The notes: generated by a model not told the origin, from the letters alone. Numbered from the stretch's first letter, positions 42,678 through 51,289 are shown. The stretch is DNA of 64,000 nucleotides from Streptomyces sp. Sge12 (GCF_002080455.1 NZ_CP020555.1:6298501-6362500), one strand, 5' to 3'. Program-made: numbers and translations.

Positions 42678-43124
42678 ATGCTTGCCGAGACCATCTGCTC
42701 AGCGGTGTCAGCGGCGGGCCTGGGCCTCGCCGCGGTGACCGCCTACCGCAAGCGCTTCCTGGCCGCCACGCGGATCGCCGCGTACGCACTGGTACCGGTC
42801 GCCCTGGTGATGACGGGCTTCGTGGAGTGGGTGTCCGGGATGGTCTTCGATCCGGCCGTGTGGATCGGCTTCGGGCTGCTCGGGCTGTCCTGGCTGCTCT
42901 TCATGACCACCCGCGCCGTCGAGCGCCGCGGCCTCGCCGCCTCCGGGGAGTCCGGGAAGCCCCCGAAGAAGGTCAAGGGGAAGCCGGCCACCGAGGCCGT
43001 CGCCCCGGCCGCCTCCGCGCCGTCCCTGGGCGCCGCCGGAACCGGTTCACGGCCGCAGTCCGCCGCCGCCCCCGCCGACGACTTCTCCGACATCGAGGCC
43101 ATCCTCAAGAAGCACGGGATCTGA
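42678..43124 (+). CDS. small membrane protein with acidic C-terminal motif
   Basis: The 148-residue protein has three hydrophobic segments in the first 80 residues, then a Lys/Ala/Pro-rich linker and a distinct acidic-amphipathic end, DDFSDIEAILKKHGI. Such a short terminal motif after a disordered linker looks like a docking peptide (inference). I know no function. GGAGGA precedes ATG 42678. Confidence 0.7.
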   Translation: MLAETICSAVSAAGLGLAAVTAYRKRFLAATRIAAYALVPVALVMTGFVEWVSGMVFDPAVWIGFGLLGLSWLLFMTTRAVERRGLAASGESGKPPKKVKGKPATEAVAPAASAPSLGAAGTGSRPQSAAAPADDFSDIEAILKKHGI

Positions 43125-43247
43125 ACCGGAATCCGGCCCGGCGCGACCCGCGGAACGCCACTCGACCACAAGATCGGGCGAACTACCGCGCGGACGTTGG
43201 CGTGTTGAGGGCCGGTCCGCGGTGCCCTGCGCCATCATCGGCCCGAC

Positions 43248-43409
43248 ATGTTCGAGACATCGCACGGTGAGCCGCCGGTACCCGCCCCCGTAGTGGAGGA
43301 GCCGCGAGGCTGTCTCTTCGCGCTTTCCCAACCGCCCCTGATGATCTTCCTAGCGGTGATCGGCATCCTGCTGCTGCTCGCCGCCGTGCATGATCTCTTC
43401 ATGCTCTGA
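43248..43409 (+). CDS. 53-residue single-span membrane protein
   Basis: The frame gives a Pro/Glu-rich N-terminus (HGEPPVPAPVVEEPRGC) and a strongly hydrophobic helix (LMIFLAVIGILLLLAAVHDLF). GC-rich third codon positions across the first half and the clean membrane span support it. Its last 60 bases overlap the 3' end of the convergent CGNR gene. No clear ribosome site. Function unknown. Confidence 0.5.
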   Translation: MFETSHGEPPVPAPVVEEPRGCLFALSQPPLMIFLAVIGILLLLAAVHDLFML

Positions 43410-43970
43410 CGCCTCCGCGTCGGCCTCCTTGCGCCGGGCCCGGTAGGCCGCCACGTGCAGCCGGTTCCCGCAGGTCCGGCTGTCGCAGTAGCGCCGGGAG
43501 CGGTTGCGGGACAGGTCCACGAAGGCCCGCCGGCAGTCCGGCGCCTCGCAGCGGCGCAGCCGTTCCTGCTCGCCGGAGACCACGATGAAGGCCAGGGCCA
43601 TGCCGCCGTCGGCCGCCAGGTGGTCGCCCACCGACGCGCCCGGCGCGAAGTAGTGCACGTGCCAGTCGTAGCCGTCGTGGTCGGTCAGCTGCGGAGTGGT
43701 GCCGGCCGTGGCCACGAGCTCGTTGATCAGTATGGAGGCCGCACGCGGGTTCGGGGAGGCGAAGACCTGGGCGAACTTTCCGCGCACGGTCCGCACCCCG
43801 GCCAGGTCGCGGGCGCTGAGCTCGCCCACGTCGCTGATCGAGTATTCCTGGACGAATCCGCGCAGGGCGCCGATGTCCGAGAGCCCGTCGGGCTGGTCCG
43901 TCTCGGCCGCGGTGTTCACCAGCGCGACGACGACGTCGAGCGCGCGACGGGTGTCGTGGGGGATCTGCAC
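43350..43970 (-). CDS. CGNR zinc-finger (ABATE domain) protein
   Basis: The 206-residue protein has an ABATE-type N-terminal domain (LVNTAAETDQPDGLSD, VRTVRGKFAQVFA) and a C-terminal zinc finger with C-x-x-x-x-C spacing RRCEAPDCRRAF ... RRYCDSRTCGNRLH, including the CGNR motif. The family is thought to be DNA-binding and regulatory. GTG 43970 with GGGAGA upstream is preferred over the longer frame to 44099. The C-terminus ends in a His/Gln/Glu-rich stretch that overlaps a small ORF on the other strand. Confidence 0.85.
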   Translation of the reverse strand: MQIPHDTRRALDVVVALVNTAAETDQPDGLSDIGALRGFVQEYSISDVGELSARDLAGVRTVRGKFAQVFASPNPRAASILINELVATAGTTPQLTDHDGYDWHVHYFAPGASVGDHLAADGGMALAFIVVSGEQERLRRCEAPDCRRAFVDLSRNRSRRYCDSRTCGNRLHVAAYRARRKEADAEASEHEEIMHGGEQQQDADHR

Positions 43971-44171
43971 GGGGTCTCCCTCAGGGGCCGGGCCTGCGGC
44001 GACGGGAGGCGCCGCCACTGCCGCCCGACAATAGCGGGTCCCGCCGAAGCACACCGGCGCCGTCCTCACGGGTGGCTTCCGCGGGAACAGCGCCGGCACT
44101 GCGTATGTGGTTGTCGGCCGACCCGCACCGTCGCCCCGAGTCGGACGGTGTCGAGCGGCTGTAGGCCTGGC

Positions 44172-44585
44172 TCAGCTTTCGGCCAGGATGTGGGAGAGCT
44201 CCTTGTCGAGGTCGAAGTGCCGGTGCTCGGTCCCGGGCGGGACCGCGGCGTCCGTCCGCTTGAGGAACGACTCGAGTGCTCGGGCTGGTGCTTCGAGCAG
44301 TGCTTCTCCCTCCGGTGAGCTCAGGGCGATGCAGACGACGCCCTGACCGTGGCTGCGGGACGGCCAGACGCGGACGTCGCCGGTACCGGTGGGCCGGTGG
44401 AGGCCCTCCGCGAGGAGGTCGCGGGCGAATACCCATTCGACCGTCTCCTCGGCGCCGGTGTGGAAGGTGGCGTGCACGGCGTAGGGGTCGGCCGTGTCAT
44501 ACCGCAGGCCCGCGGGAACAGGCAGTGAGGACTCGCTCGACACAACGAGGCGCAGGTGCAGCTCGCAGCTGACCGTGGTGTTCAT
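44172..44585 (-). CDS. ssgB: sporulation-specific cell division protein SsgB
   Basis: The 137-residue protein begins MNTTVSCELHLRLVVSSESS and matches, from memory almost residue for residue, the SsgB of S. coelicolor. SsgB recruits FtsZ to septum sites at the start of sporulation-specific division, working with SsgA, and acts at the inner membrane face. It is one of the most conserved morphological proteins of streptomycetes and is good taxonomic evidence. ATG 44585. It is divergent from the PGPGW gene; the 177 bases between must hold its developmental promoter, whose boxes I could not assign with confidence. Confidence 0.96.
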   Translation of the reverse strand: MNTTVSCELHLRLVVSSESSLPVPAGLRYDTADPYAVHATFHTGAEETVEWVFARDLLAEGLHRPTGTGDVRVWPSRSHGQGVVCIALSSPEGEALLEAPARALESFLKRTDAAVPPGTEHRHFDLDKELSHILAES

Positions 44586-44726
44586 AAGCGCCAGGGCCTT
44601 TCGCTCAGTGTGCGCTCGGGGATTCGCACGTCGGCGAAATCGACATGCCACCTACGGTGCCGTTGTAAACCCCTCTGACCGTTTTGCGGACCTCTGGGTC
44701 CCTCGGACGGCGGATCCAAACCTGCA

Positions 44727-44755
44727 TTCACGTGTGCATCCGGCTCGGGTAGATT
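44727..44755 (+). promoter_or_regulatory. promoter of the 44763 gene (leaderless)
   Basis: TTCACG (44727-44732), 17 bases, TAGATT (44750-44755), then 7 bases to ATG 44763. Good spacing for a leaderless message. Confidence 0.6.
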
Positions 44756-44762
44756 CGGTCTC

Positions 44763-45245
44763 ATGAATACGGGGAGTGACCGCGGGGCCCACGGGTCCGC
44801 CGCTGACGAGTCCACGCCGGAACCCACCACGGCCCCGGCCGCGGAGGCCGCCGCGGAAGGCGAAGCGCAGACGCCGCACGTATCGAAGGCCCCGGCCTTC
44901 ATCAAGTCCAACAAGAGCCTGCACCTGAGCTGGCAGGTCGGTGTCTTCATCGTCGGCCTCGCCGTGATCGCCGCCGGTGTCGCCATGCTCGTGCTGCCCG
45001 GCCCCGGCTGGGTCGCGATCTTCGCGGGCCTGGCGATCTGGGCCACCGAGTTCGCCTGGGCCCACCTCGTGCTGCGCTGGACGAAGCGGAAAGTCACCGA
45101 AGCCGCACAGAAGGCGCTCGACCCGAAGGTCCGCCGCCGCAACATCATCCTGACCAGCGTGGGCCTCGTCATCGCGGGCGCGCTGATCGGCTTCTACCTG
45201 TGGAAGTACGGGCTCGTGATGCCCTGGAACCTCAAGGACCAGTGA
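44763..45245 (+). CDS. PGPGW-motif (TIGR02611-type) membrane protein
   Basis: The 160-residue protein has a disordered Ala/Glu-rich N-terminus (1-45), a membrane segment, the hallmark LVLPGPGWVAIFAGLAI, and a further C-terminal helix (IILTSVGLVIAGALIGFYLW). The family is common in actinomycetes and of unknown function. ATG 44763 sits 7 bases after a -10 box. A tRNA gene follows 46 bases downstream, with its own promoter-like TAATGT at 45273-45278. Confidence 0.82.
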   Translation: MNTGSDRGAHGSAADESTPEPTTAPAAEAAAEGEAQTPHVSKAPAFIKSNKSLHLSWQVGVFIVGLAVIAAGVAMLVLPGPGWVAIFAGLAIWATEFAWAHLVLRWTKRKVTEAAQKALDPKVRRRNIILTSVGLVIAGALIGFYLWKYGLVMPWNLKDQ

Positions 45246-45291
45246 TGGTCGGGGAGCACCGCTGACATGCGGTAATGTTTGCGGTGCGTCC

Positions 45292-45363
45292 GGGCGATTA
45301 GCTCAGTGGGAGAGCACTTCGTTCACACCGAAGGGGTCACTGGTTCGAACCCAGTATCGCCCA
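45292..45363 (+). tRNA. tRNA-Val (CAC)
   Basis: A 72-base cloverleaf: acceptor GGGCGAT/ATCGCCC, D arm AGCTCAGTGGGAGAGC, anticodon stem CTTCG/CGAAG with loop TTCACAC (anticodon CAC), T arm GGTTCGAACCC. CCA is not encoded. A strong hairpin follows. Confidence 0.95.
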
Positions 45364-45374
45364 CCCGGACCTGA

Positions 45375-45402
45375 GGCCCGGAGACTTCACCGTCTCCGGG
45401 CC
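45375..45402 (+). terminator. terminator after tRNA-Val
   Basis: GGCCCGGAGAC-6-GTCTCCGGGCC followed by TTC. It can also serve the convergent membrane protein gene that ends at 45450. Confidence 0.85.
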
Positions 45403-45449
45403 TTCGGCATTCCCGGGCCCCGGACGCTCCGGGGCCCTCGGCCGTCCGC

Positions 45450-47780
45450 CTACCGCAGCCGGCCGATCGCGGCCCGCAGCCGGCGGGCGTCGCGCAGGCG
45501 CCGCTCGTACGTCGCCCCCACCGCCAGCAGCAGCAGGCCCGCCAGGGCCGGCGGCACCCAGCGCGGAAGGGCGCCCGCGACCTGCACCACGTACGGGGCC
45601 AGCTCGTGCAGCGCCACCGCTGCCAGCACCGCTCCGCCCAGCAGCAGCGGAGCCTGCAGCCGCCGCTGCGCGCCCGCCAGGGTCACCGCCAGCGCGGCCG
45701 CCCCCAGCAGCAGCGGACGCAGCCAGCCCGGGTCGCCCCAGGCCGCCAGCAGGCTCGGCAGCAAGGTCGCCGCCAGACCCGGGCCGTACGCCGCCCAGGA
45801 CGAGGCCTGCGGGTCCCGGCGCCGCCGCAGCAGCCCCACCACCAGCGCCGGCACCGTCACCGGCAGCGTGTACGCCTCCGGCGCGGTCACCCCCGCCTCG
45901 GCCAGCCGGACCCAGGTCGCCGCCGCGAACAGCGCCCCCGCCGCCCAGCCCAGCACCCGACGGTCCGGCCGCACCGCGGCGCCCGCGCAGACCACCCCGG
46001 CCAGCGCCAGGACCAGCGCCAGCGTGCCCGCCCGCCCGGCCGACAGGCCCAGCGCCAGCAGGCCCGCCACGGCCGCCGCGATCTCGACGGGCAGCCGGAC
46101 CCCGCCCAGCCGCGGCCCGAGCGCCGCCGCCAGCGCCGGGACCGCCAGCACCGGCAGCGCCCACCAGACCACCGCCAGGTCCGACACGGCGCCCACCGCC
46201 ACCAGGACACCCGTGGCATACCCGACCGCGCCCACGGCCGCCGCGGAGCGCACCGGCCTCGGAGCGGGCCCGTACGCCGCTCCAGCCGCGCAGCCCGCGC
46301 CCAGCAGGCCCCACACCGCGAAGGTCGCCGTCCGGCCGTCCAGCGCGCCCAGGGACACGTTCGCGGCGCCGGCCAGCGCACACACACCGGCCGCGATCCG
46401 GATCCCGCGCGCCGGGGAGCGCAGGGCGAGGACACCCGCCGCGCCCGTCACCGCGAGCTGCGCCGCGAACACCGCCGCCACCGGAAGGCCGGACAGCGCC
46501 GCGGCCGAGAACAGCCCCGCCCAGCCCAGGACCACCGCCACCACCGCCGGCTCCGGCCGCGACAGCGCCCGCGACAGCCACCAGGCCGCCCCCGCCGAGA
46601 TCAGCAGGGCGAGCGGAACGGCCGCCCCCGGCCCGTACGGGTCCCGGCCCGGGGTCGTCGCCGCCCACACCTCGCCCAGCACCCGCAACCGCGCCACCAG
46701 CGTCGGAACCACCGCGGACGCCGCCGCCACCGCCACCAGGGCCACGACCGCCGCGCCCGCCCGGGCCAGCCCGCGCCGGACCGCCGCCGGGAGCGCGGAG
46801 CCCCGTACTGCCGCCAGCAGCGGCAGCGCCAGCAGCAGGTGCACCAGCGCCGCCCAGGCCGGGTCCAGACCCGGCCGGACCACGCCGCCCAGGCCCGCCA
46901 CCGCGGCCAGGGCGCCCACCAGCGCCGCCGCCGAGGCGCGCGGCTCCCGCCAGGCGGCGGCCACGCCGAGCGCCGCGCCCGCCAGCAGCAGCGCCGCCGG
47001 GGCCACGCCCGCCGCCGCGGACCCCGCCGACCACGACTGGGCCACCCCGATCAGCAGCGCACCGGAGGCCGCCACGGCCGCCACGGCCGCCGCCCACCTG
47101 ACCCGCAGGGCGAGCGCCGCGTCCAGCACGGCTGTCGCCAGCAGCGCCCAGCCGAGCTGCAACGGGCCCGGCTGCACGGCCAGCGCCGCCAGCGGCAGCG
47201 GGAACTGCGCCGCCAGCACCGCCGCCGGCAGCGGGATCCGCAGCTTCCGCAGGCCCGAGCCGTACCCGGCCCACACCGCCGCCAGCACCGCGGCGGCCCC
47301 CGCCGCGTACCCCGTGCCGTCGAGGTCCGGCATACCGACCGCGTAGAGCGCGTACGCATCGAGCACCGTCAGCAGCAGCCCCACCGCGGCGACCGACTCC
47401 GCCGTCGAGCGCAGCCCGCGGCGCAGCAGCAGGACGGGTGCGCCCAGCGCCGCAGCCGTCACCGCGGCCAGCACCGCCGAGCGGCCGGCGATCCCCATGG
47501 ACCCCCAGCTCACCAGCGTGAAGGCGAGCGCGGCGACGGCCAGCAGGACCGCCCCCAGGGTCAGCAGCACGTTCTGCGCGCTCGGGGCGGAGGCCTCCTT
47601 CGCGGACCCGGTGGGGGCGGCAGGACCCCAGCGGACCGGGGCAGGCGCGCTGCCGGGCTGGTGCAGGAGGCGCAGCAGCCAGTCCCGGCGGCTCAGCAAA
47701 TACAGCCGCCGGGCATCGAGTTGAGCCAGCTCGCGGTCGATGAGCGCCAGCTCTTCGGCGGGCGGCAAGGGGGTGTTCAT
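45450..47780 (-). CDS. large multispanning membrane protein (SCO7613 C-terminal domain type)
   Basis: The 776-residue protein starts with a short amphipathic/coiled segment (ALIDRELAQLDARRLYLLSRRDWLLRLL, about 10-40), a Pro/Ala linker, and then some 20 or more predicted hydrophobic segments extremely rich in Ala, Leu, Val and Gly. The repeated hydrophobic modules suggest internal duplication. It fits the actinobacterial family labelled SCO7613 C-terminal domain-containing membrane protein; its function is unknown. It is the only gene between two nearly identical tRNA-Val(CAC) genes. Confidence 0.8.
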   Translation of the reverse strand: MNTPLPPAEELALIDRELAQLDARRLYLLSRRDWLLRLLHQPGSAPAPVRWGPAAPTGSAKEASAPSAQNVLLTLGAVLLAVAALAFTLVSWGSMGIAGRSAVLAAVTAAALGAPVLLLRRGLRSTAESVAAVGLLLTVLDAYALYAVGMPDLDGTGYAAGAAAVLAAVWAGYGSGLRKLRIPLPAAVLAAQFPLPLAALAVQPGPLQLGWALLATAVLDAALALRVRWAAAVAAVAASGALLIGVAQSWSAGSAAAGVAPAALLLAGAALGVAAAWREPRASAAALVGALAAVAGLGGVVRPGLDPAWAALVHLLLALPLLAAVRGSALPAAVRRGLARAGAAVVALVAVAAASAVVPTLVARLRVLGEVWAATTPGRDPYGPGAAVPLALLISAGAAWWLSRALSRPEPAVVAVVLGWAGLFSAAALSGLPVAAVFAAQLAVTGAAGVLALRSPARGIRIAAGVCALAGAANVSLGALDGRTATFAVWGLLGAGCAAGAAYGPAPRPVRSAAAVGAVGYATGVLVAVGAVSDLAVVWWALPVLAVPALAAALGPRLGGVRLPVEIAAAVAGLLALGLSAGRAGTLALVLALAGVVCAGAAVRPDRRVLGWAAGALFAAATWVRLAEAGVTAPEAYTLPVTVPALVVGLLRRRRDPQASSWAAYGPGLAATLLPSLLAAWGDPGWLRPLLLGAAALAVTLAGAQRRLQAPLLLGGAVLAAVALHELAPYVVQVAGALPRWVPPALAGLLLLAVGATYERRLRDARRLRAAIGRLR

Positions 47781-47889
47781 ATGCGGAGTGTGGCGGCGGT
47801 CACGCAGTCAGGACATGGGTGTGCGTACTCAGATGCGACCTGAGTAGGTACGTGAGGTGCGTCCGGCGGGGCGGCTCGGGGGAAGCGGT

Positions 47890-47918
47890 TTGAACCAGCC
47901 CCGAGCCTTCTGTATTGT
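47890..47918 (+). promoter_or_regulatory. promoter of the second tRNA-Val(CAC)
   Basis: TTGAAC (47890-47895), 17 bases, TATTGT (47913-47918), ending 13 bases before the tRNA. This is a strong match for a vegetative promoter. Confidence 0.7.
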
Positions 47919-47931
47919 TCAGTGCGTTCCC

Positions 47932-48003
47932 GGGCGATTAGCTCAGCGGGAGAGCACTTCGTTCACACCGAAGGGGTCACTGGTTCGATCCCAGTATCGC
48001 CCA
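47932..48003 (+). tRNA. tRNA-Val (CAC), second copy
   Basis: Differs from the copy at 45292-45363 at two positions only (D loop T to C, T loop A to T). Same anticodon CAC. CCA is not encoded. It has its own promoter and terminator. Confidence 0.95.
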
Positions 48004-48010
48004 CCGGGAC

Positions 48011-48039
48011 AGGCCGGTCCGTCACAGACGGACCGGCCT
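48011..48039 (+). terminator. terminator after second tRNA-Val
   Basis: AGGCCGGTCCGT-CACAG-ACGGACCGGCCT followed by T. A perfect 12-bp stem. Confidence 0.88.
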
Positions 48040-48063
48040 TCCGCATGTTCGGGCCCCTGCCGG

Positions 48064-48789
48064 CTACGCGGCCGTCGACAGGTCCGGCCGCAGCGGCCAG
48101 TGCGGATCCACCGCTTCCGGAGTGCCCTGGCGGGCGAACCACGCCTGGAGTCCGCGCGCCTGCGCCGCGTGCCACACGGCCTGCAGCGTGTGCAGCTCGG
48201 CCGGCGTCAGCCGCTCCAGCCGGGCCGCGAACCGCCGCCCCACCGCCCGCACCAGCTCCAGCGAGGCCATCGCGTCCGCCGCCGCGTCGTGCGCGCCCTC
48301 CAGCTCGATCCCGTAGTGCGCGCACAGGTCCGTCAGCGTCCGGCGGCCCTTGCGGTACCGGTCCAGGTGCTTGTCCAGCACCCGCGGATCCAGCACCGTC
48401 AGCGGCCGGTTGTCCAGATAGCGCGACAGTGACGACGCCCGGTGCCGGCGCAACTCCCGGTCCAGCAGCGTCAGATCGAACGGCGCGTTCATCACCACCA
48501 CCGGCCGGCCCGCCACCTGCTGCTCCCCGAGCGAGCGGGCTATCTCCTCCACCACCGGCGCCGGCCAGCGCCCGTGACGCTGCAGGTGCTCGTCGGTCAG
48601 CCCGTGCACTTCCGTGGCCCCCGGGGGCACCGGAACCCCGGGATTGACCAGCCAGCGCGTGGTGCGGACCCGGCCGCCCGCACACTCCTGGACGACGAGC
48701 GCGGCGGACACGATCCGGTCCTGCTCGACGTCCACCCCGGTGGTCTCCGTGTCGAATGCGGCCAGCGGGCCCTCGTACCAGCGTGTCAT
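48064..48789 (-). CDS. DEDDh 3'-5' exonuclease (DnaQ-like)
   Basis: The 241-residue protein has ExoI motif FDTETTGVDVEQDRI (catalytic D and E), ExoII NAPFDLTLLDRE, and ExoIII HDAAADAMAS with the histidine, so it is a complete DEDDh exonuclease like the DNA polymerase III epsilon subunit. A role in DNA repair or RNA turnover is possible; the true replicative epsilon is usually elsewhere. ATG 48789 has AGGAG upstream, shorter than the open frame to 48933. Divergent from the DUF4365 gene pair. Confidence 0.92.
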   Translation of the reverse strand: MTRWYEGPLAAFDTETTGVDVEQDRIVSAALVVQECAGGRVRTTRWLVNPGVPVPPGATEVHGLTDEHLQRHGRWPAPVVEEIARSLGEQQVAGRPVVVMNAPFDLTLLDRELRRHRASSLSRYLDNRPLTVLDPRVLDKHLDRYRKGRRTLTDLCAHYGIELEGAHDAAADAMASLELVRAVGRRFAARLERLTPAELHTLQAVWHAAQARGLQAWFARQGTPEAVDPHWPLRPDLSTAA

Positions 48790-48991
48790 GGCGAACTCCT
48801 CGTCCCCGAGCGGCGGATGGAGCTTCCTGAACACTCCAGCCCCGCCGCATCGGTGATACCCGGGCTGTTTGCCCCGTACGCCGTTTGCGGGCACCCGGGT
48901 GCGGAGACAACCTCCATGGGGGACCGCACACATGACCGGTCGTCACCCAGCACCGCTCACGGCAGAGCCCGTAAGGCATGGGGAGCCGGCC

Positions 48992-49570
48992 ATGGCGCTC
49001 ACACAGCCCGAACCGGGCGGGGTGCTGCACGAGGGGACAGGTCCGCGGACCGCAGCCCTGCGCGGCACGCTCGCCACCACCGCCTGCATGGAGACCCTCC
49101 AGGTGGGATACCTGCACGCCGTCGCGGCCGCCGCCGGCTGCTCGCTCTCCCAGCCCTTCCCCGACAACGGCATCGACTGGCACGTCTCCCACGGGGCGCC
49201 CGAACACGTAGTCGACGACGAGGTCACCATCAAGGTGCAGCTCAAGGCGACCTACCAGATACCGCCGCGGCCGGCCGGGCCCAGCTTCGGTTTCACCCTC
49301 GACAACGAGCACCTGGTGAAACTGGCCCGGACGCCCGTCGCCGTCCACAAGATCCTCGTCGTGATGCTCGTACCGAGGGAGCGCGACCAGTGGCTCGCCG
49401 CCGGCCACGACCGGCTCGACCTGAGGCACTGCTGCTACTGGACCAATCTCGCCGGACACCCCGTGACCGGCCGGCGCCGCACCACCGTACGGATCCCCAC
49501 CACGCGGATCTTCGACGACCGTGCGCTGTGCGAGATCATGACCCGGGTCGGGTCGGGAGGGACACCCTGA
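48992..49570 (+). CDS. DUF4365-type protein, nuclease-fold candidate
   Basis: The 192-residue protein contains NGIDWHV followed, across a loop, by VTIKVQLKAT. The D ... QLK arrangement resembles the D-(x)n-(E/Q)xK core of PD-(D/E)XK nucleases, as expected for DUF4365 family members. Upstream, LRGTLATTACMETLQVGYLHAVAAAAG forms a helix pair. Function is unknown. ATG 48992 has GGGGAG six bases upstream; ATG 48932 is an alternative. The stop overlaps the ATG of the next gene (TGATG), so both proteins are probably made together. Confidence 0.7.
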   Translation: MALTQPEPGGVLHEGTGPRTAALRGTLATTACMETLQVGYLHAVAAAAGCSLSQPFPDNGIDWHVSHGAPEHVVDDEVTIKVQLKATYQIPPRPAGPSFGFTLDNEHLVKLARTPVAVHKILVVMLVPRERDQWLAAGHDRLDLRHCCYWTNLAGHPVTGRRRTTVRIPTTRIFDDRALCEIMTRVGSGGTP

Positions 49571-50775
49571 TGAACCTGCACTCACCGCACCTCGAACCGC
49601 TCCCGTCCCCGCAGTACACCCCCGGCGGTCCCGATCCCGCGCAGGTCGACCCCCAGGTGCTGGGAGCGCTGCTGCAGCGGCACGGCTGGCTGCGGCGCGG
49701 CGGAGCGACCGGCAGGTACGGGCGCTGGACCCCGCCGGGGCGTTCGGGCACCAGCCTGCTCGTCCCCGAGAGCCGCACCTTCCCCGACTGCGCCGACCTG
49801 CTCGAGGAGGCGCTCACCGCCCTCGCGCACGGCGGACTGCCCTCGGCGCGCGAGGTGCTCCTCGGACTGAGCGTGCCCAGCGACGAGATCCACTGGGAAC
49901 GGGAGATCCCGGAGGGCCCCCACGGATTCCGGGGCGAGGCCGCCTGGCCCGTACAGGAACAGCTCCGCTCGGCCGCCCGCCGCCTCCTGCTCGCCGCGGC
50001 CCTCGCCGACCGGGCCCGGGCCGGCTACTACGGCGCCCGGCACCAGGCGCAGGCCGAACACACCCTGGACCGGGTGCTGGTGGGACCCTCCCCGGGCGGG
50101 CGCCGGCTGAGCGCCTACGTCCCCGTGGACGGCGGCCGGGGCCCCGTGACCCGGCTGCACCACGCCCTGCACGCGGCCCGCGAGGCCGTGGACTACCAGC
50201 GGGCCACCGGCGGCATGGAGGCCTTCGACGCTGCGGTGGCCGCTGGGGTCAGCCGGGAACTCGCCGAGGCGCTCATCGCCCTGGTCCGGGGCTCGGAGGG
50301 CGCCCGGATCGCGCTGGCCTGGGCACCCGCGGCCGGAGTCCCGGCAGGCTGCGCGGCCCGACCCGAGCCGGTGGAGTTCTCCCCGGGCGACCTGCCCGTA
50401 CTGCGGGAGGCCGCGGCCCGCTACACCCGCGCCGAACCGGCCGTACCGGTCCGCCTCGCGGGGGCGGTCGTACGGATGCGGCGCAAGGCCGCCGGGGGAG
50501 GGGGCACGGTCCGGCTACGGGTGCTGGCCGGGGCGGAGGTCCCGTACGTACGGGCGGCGCTCGACGAGGAGGCGTACCGCATCGCGGGCCACGCCCACCT
50601 GGTGGGCCTTCCGGTCCGGATCACGGGCCGGCTGCAACGGCGGGGCGGCTTCCGGCGGCTGTCCGACGCGGCGGACGTGACGCCCGTCCCGATGGACGAG
50701 GTCGAACGTGACCGCCTCATGAAGTCCCTGGACGCGGCCTTCGACCCGGAGGACGTCCTGCCGTCCGACGACTGA
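49570..50775 (+). CDS. unknown protein coupled to the DUF4365 gene
   Basis: The 401-residue protein has no domain I recognise. Residues 25-75 look like a small globular unit (VLGALLQRHGWLRRGGATGRYGRWTPP). A central helical region has AARRLLLAAALADRARAGYYGARH. Residues about 280-385 look beta-rich (RLAGAVVRMRRKA, GGGTVRLRVLAGAEVPYVRAAL, VGLPVRITGRLQRRGGFRRL), compatible with an OB- or barrel-like fold that could bind nucleic acid (weak inference). It is translationally coupled to the DUF4365 gene, so a joint function is likely. Confidence 0.65.
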   Translation: MNLHSPHLEPLPSPQYTPGGPDPAQVDPQVLGALLQRHGWLRRGGATGRYGRWTPPGRSGTSLLVPESRTFPDCADLLEEALTALAHGGLPSAREVLLGLSVPSDEIHWEREIPEGPHGFRGEAAWPVQEQLRSAARRLLLAAALADRARAGYYGARHQAQAEHTLDRVLVGPSPGGRRLSAYVPVDGGRGPVTRLHHALHAAREAVDYQRATGGMEAFDAAVAAGVSRELAEALIALVRGSEGARIALAWAPAAGVPAGCAARPEPVEFSPGDLPVLREAAARYTRAEPAVPVRLAGAVVRMRRKAAGGGGTVRLRVLAGAEVPYVRAALDEEAYRIAGHAHLVGLPVRITGRLQRRGGFRRLSDAADVTPVPMDEVERDRLMKSLDAAFDPEDVLPSDD

Positions 50776-50778
50776 GCG

Positions 50779-51279
50779 TCAGCGGAAGGCGGTGGCGCGG
50801 ACGGTGTTGCCGCAGAGGGCGAACCGGCCGCCGTCGGAAGGCGCCACCTGGAATCCCATGCCGGCGATGCCGACCACGAGCGAGGGGGCGGTGGTCGGCT
50901 CGGCTCCGGAGGCGCAGTAGCCGTCCGCCTCGCCGAGGACCGGGGTGAAGGTCAGGACCGTCGAGGCGCTCGCGCCCTGGGACAGCACCACCGGCCGGGC
51001 CTCGCCCCGGGGGACGACGCGCAGCGGCGCGTTGCGGTCCGGGGAGCCCTGGCCCGAGAGAGCCACCGTCGGGAAACCCTGCAGCCGGCACGTCGGCCCG
51101 TCGTTGACCACGGTGAAGCGCACCCGACCGGAGTCGGTGCGGTCCGCGCCGGTGGCCGAGAACTGGTCCCCGGTGCACGCGGCGACCGGCGCCGCGGCCG
51201 CGGGGGAGCCGGCGAGGAGTCCGCCCGCCAGCAGGGCCGTCGCGGCGCCCAGGGCGGCCGCCTTCCGGGTCACTCTCAT
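50779..51279 (-). CDS. secreted DUF4232 protein
   Basis: The 166-residue protein has a signal peptide (MRVTRKAAALGAATALLAGG, cleavage after ASP-AAAA near residue 30) and a DUF4232 beta-sandwich domain with four cysteines (ACTG, TCRL, YCAS, LCGN), probably two disulfides. Secreted or surface function is unknown. ATG 51279 follows AGGTGA; the frame is open to 51321. Convergent with the 49570 gene, 3 bases apart. Confidence 0.8.
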   Translation of the reverse strand: MRVTRKAAALGAATALLAGGLLAGSPAAAAPVAACTGDQFSATGADRTDSGRVRFTVVNDGPTCRLQGFPTVALSGQGSPDRNAPLRVVPRGEARPVVLSQGASASTVLTFTPVLGEADGYCASGAEPTTAPSLVVGIAGMGFQVAPSDGGRFALCGNTVRATAFR

Positions 51280-51289
51280 GGGTGTCACC

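Noticed and set aside
45292..48003. genomic island flanked by tRNA direct repeats
   Set aside because: No integrase, transposase or composition shift; the bracketed gene is an ordinary high-GC streptomycete membrane protein.
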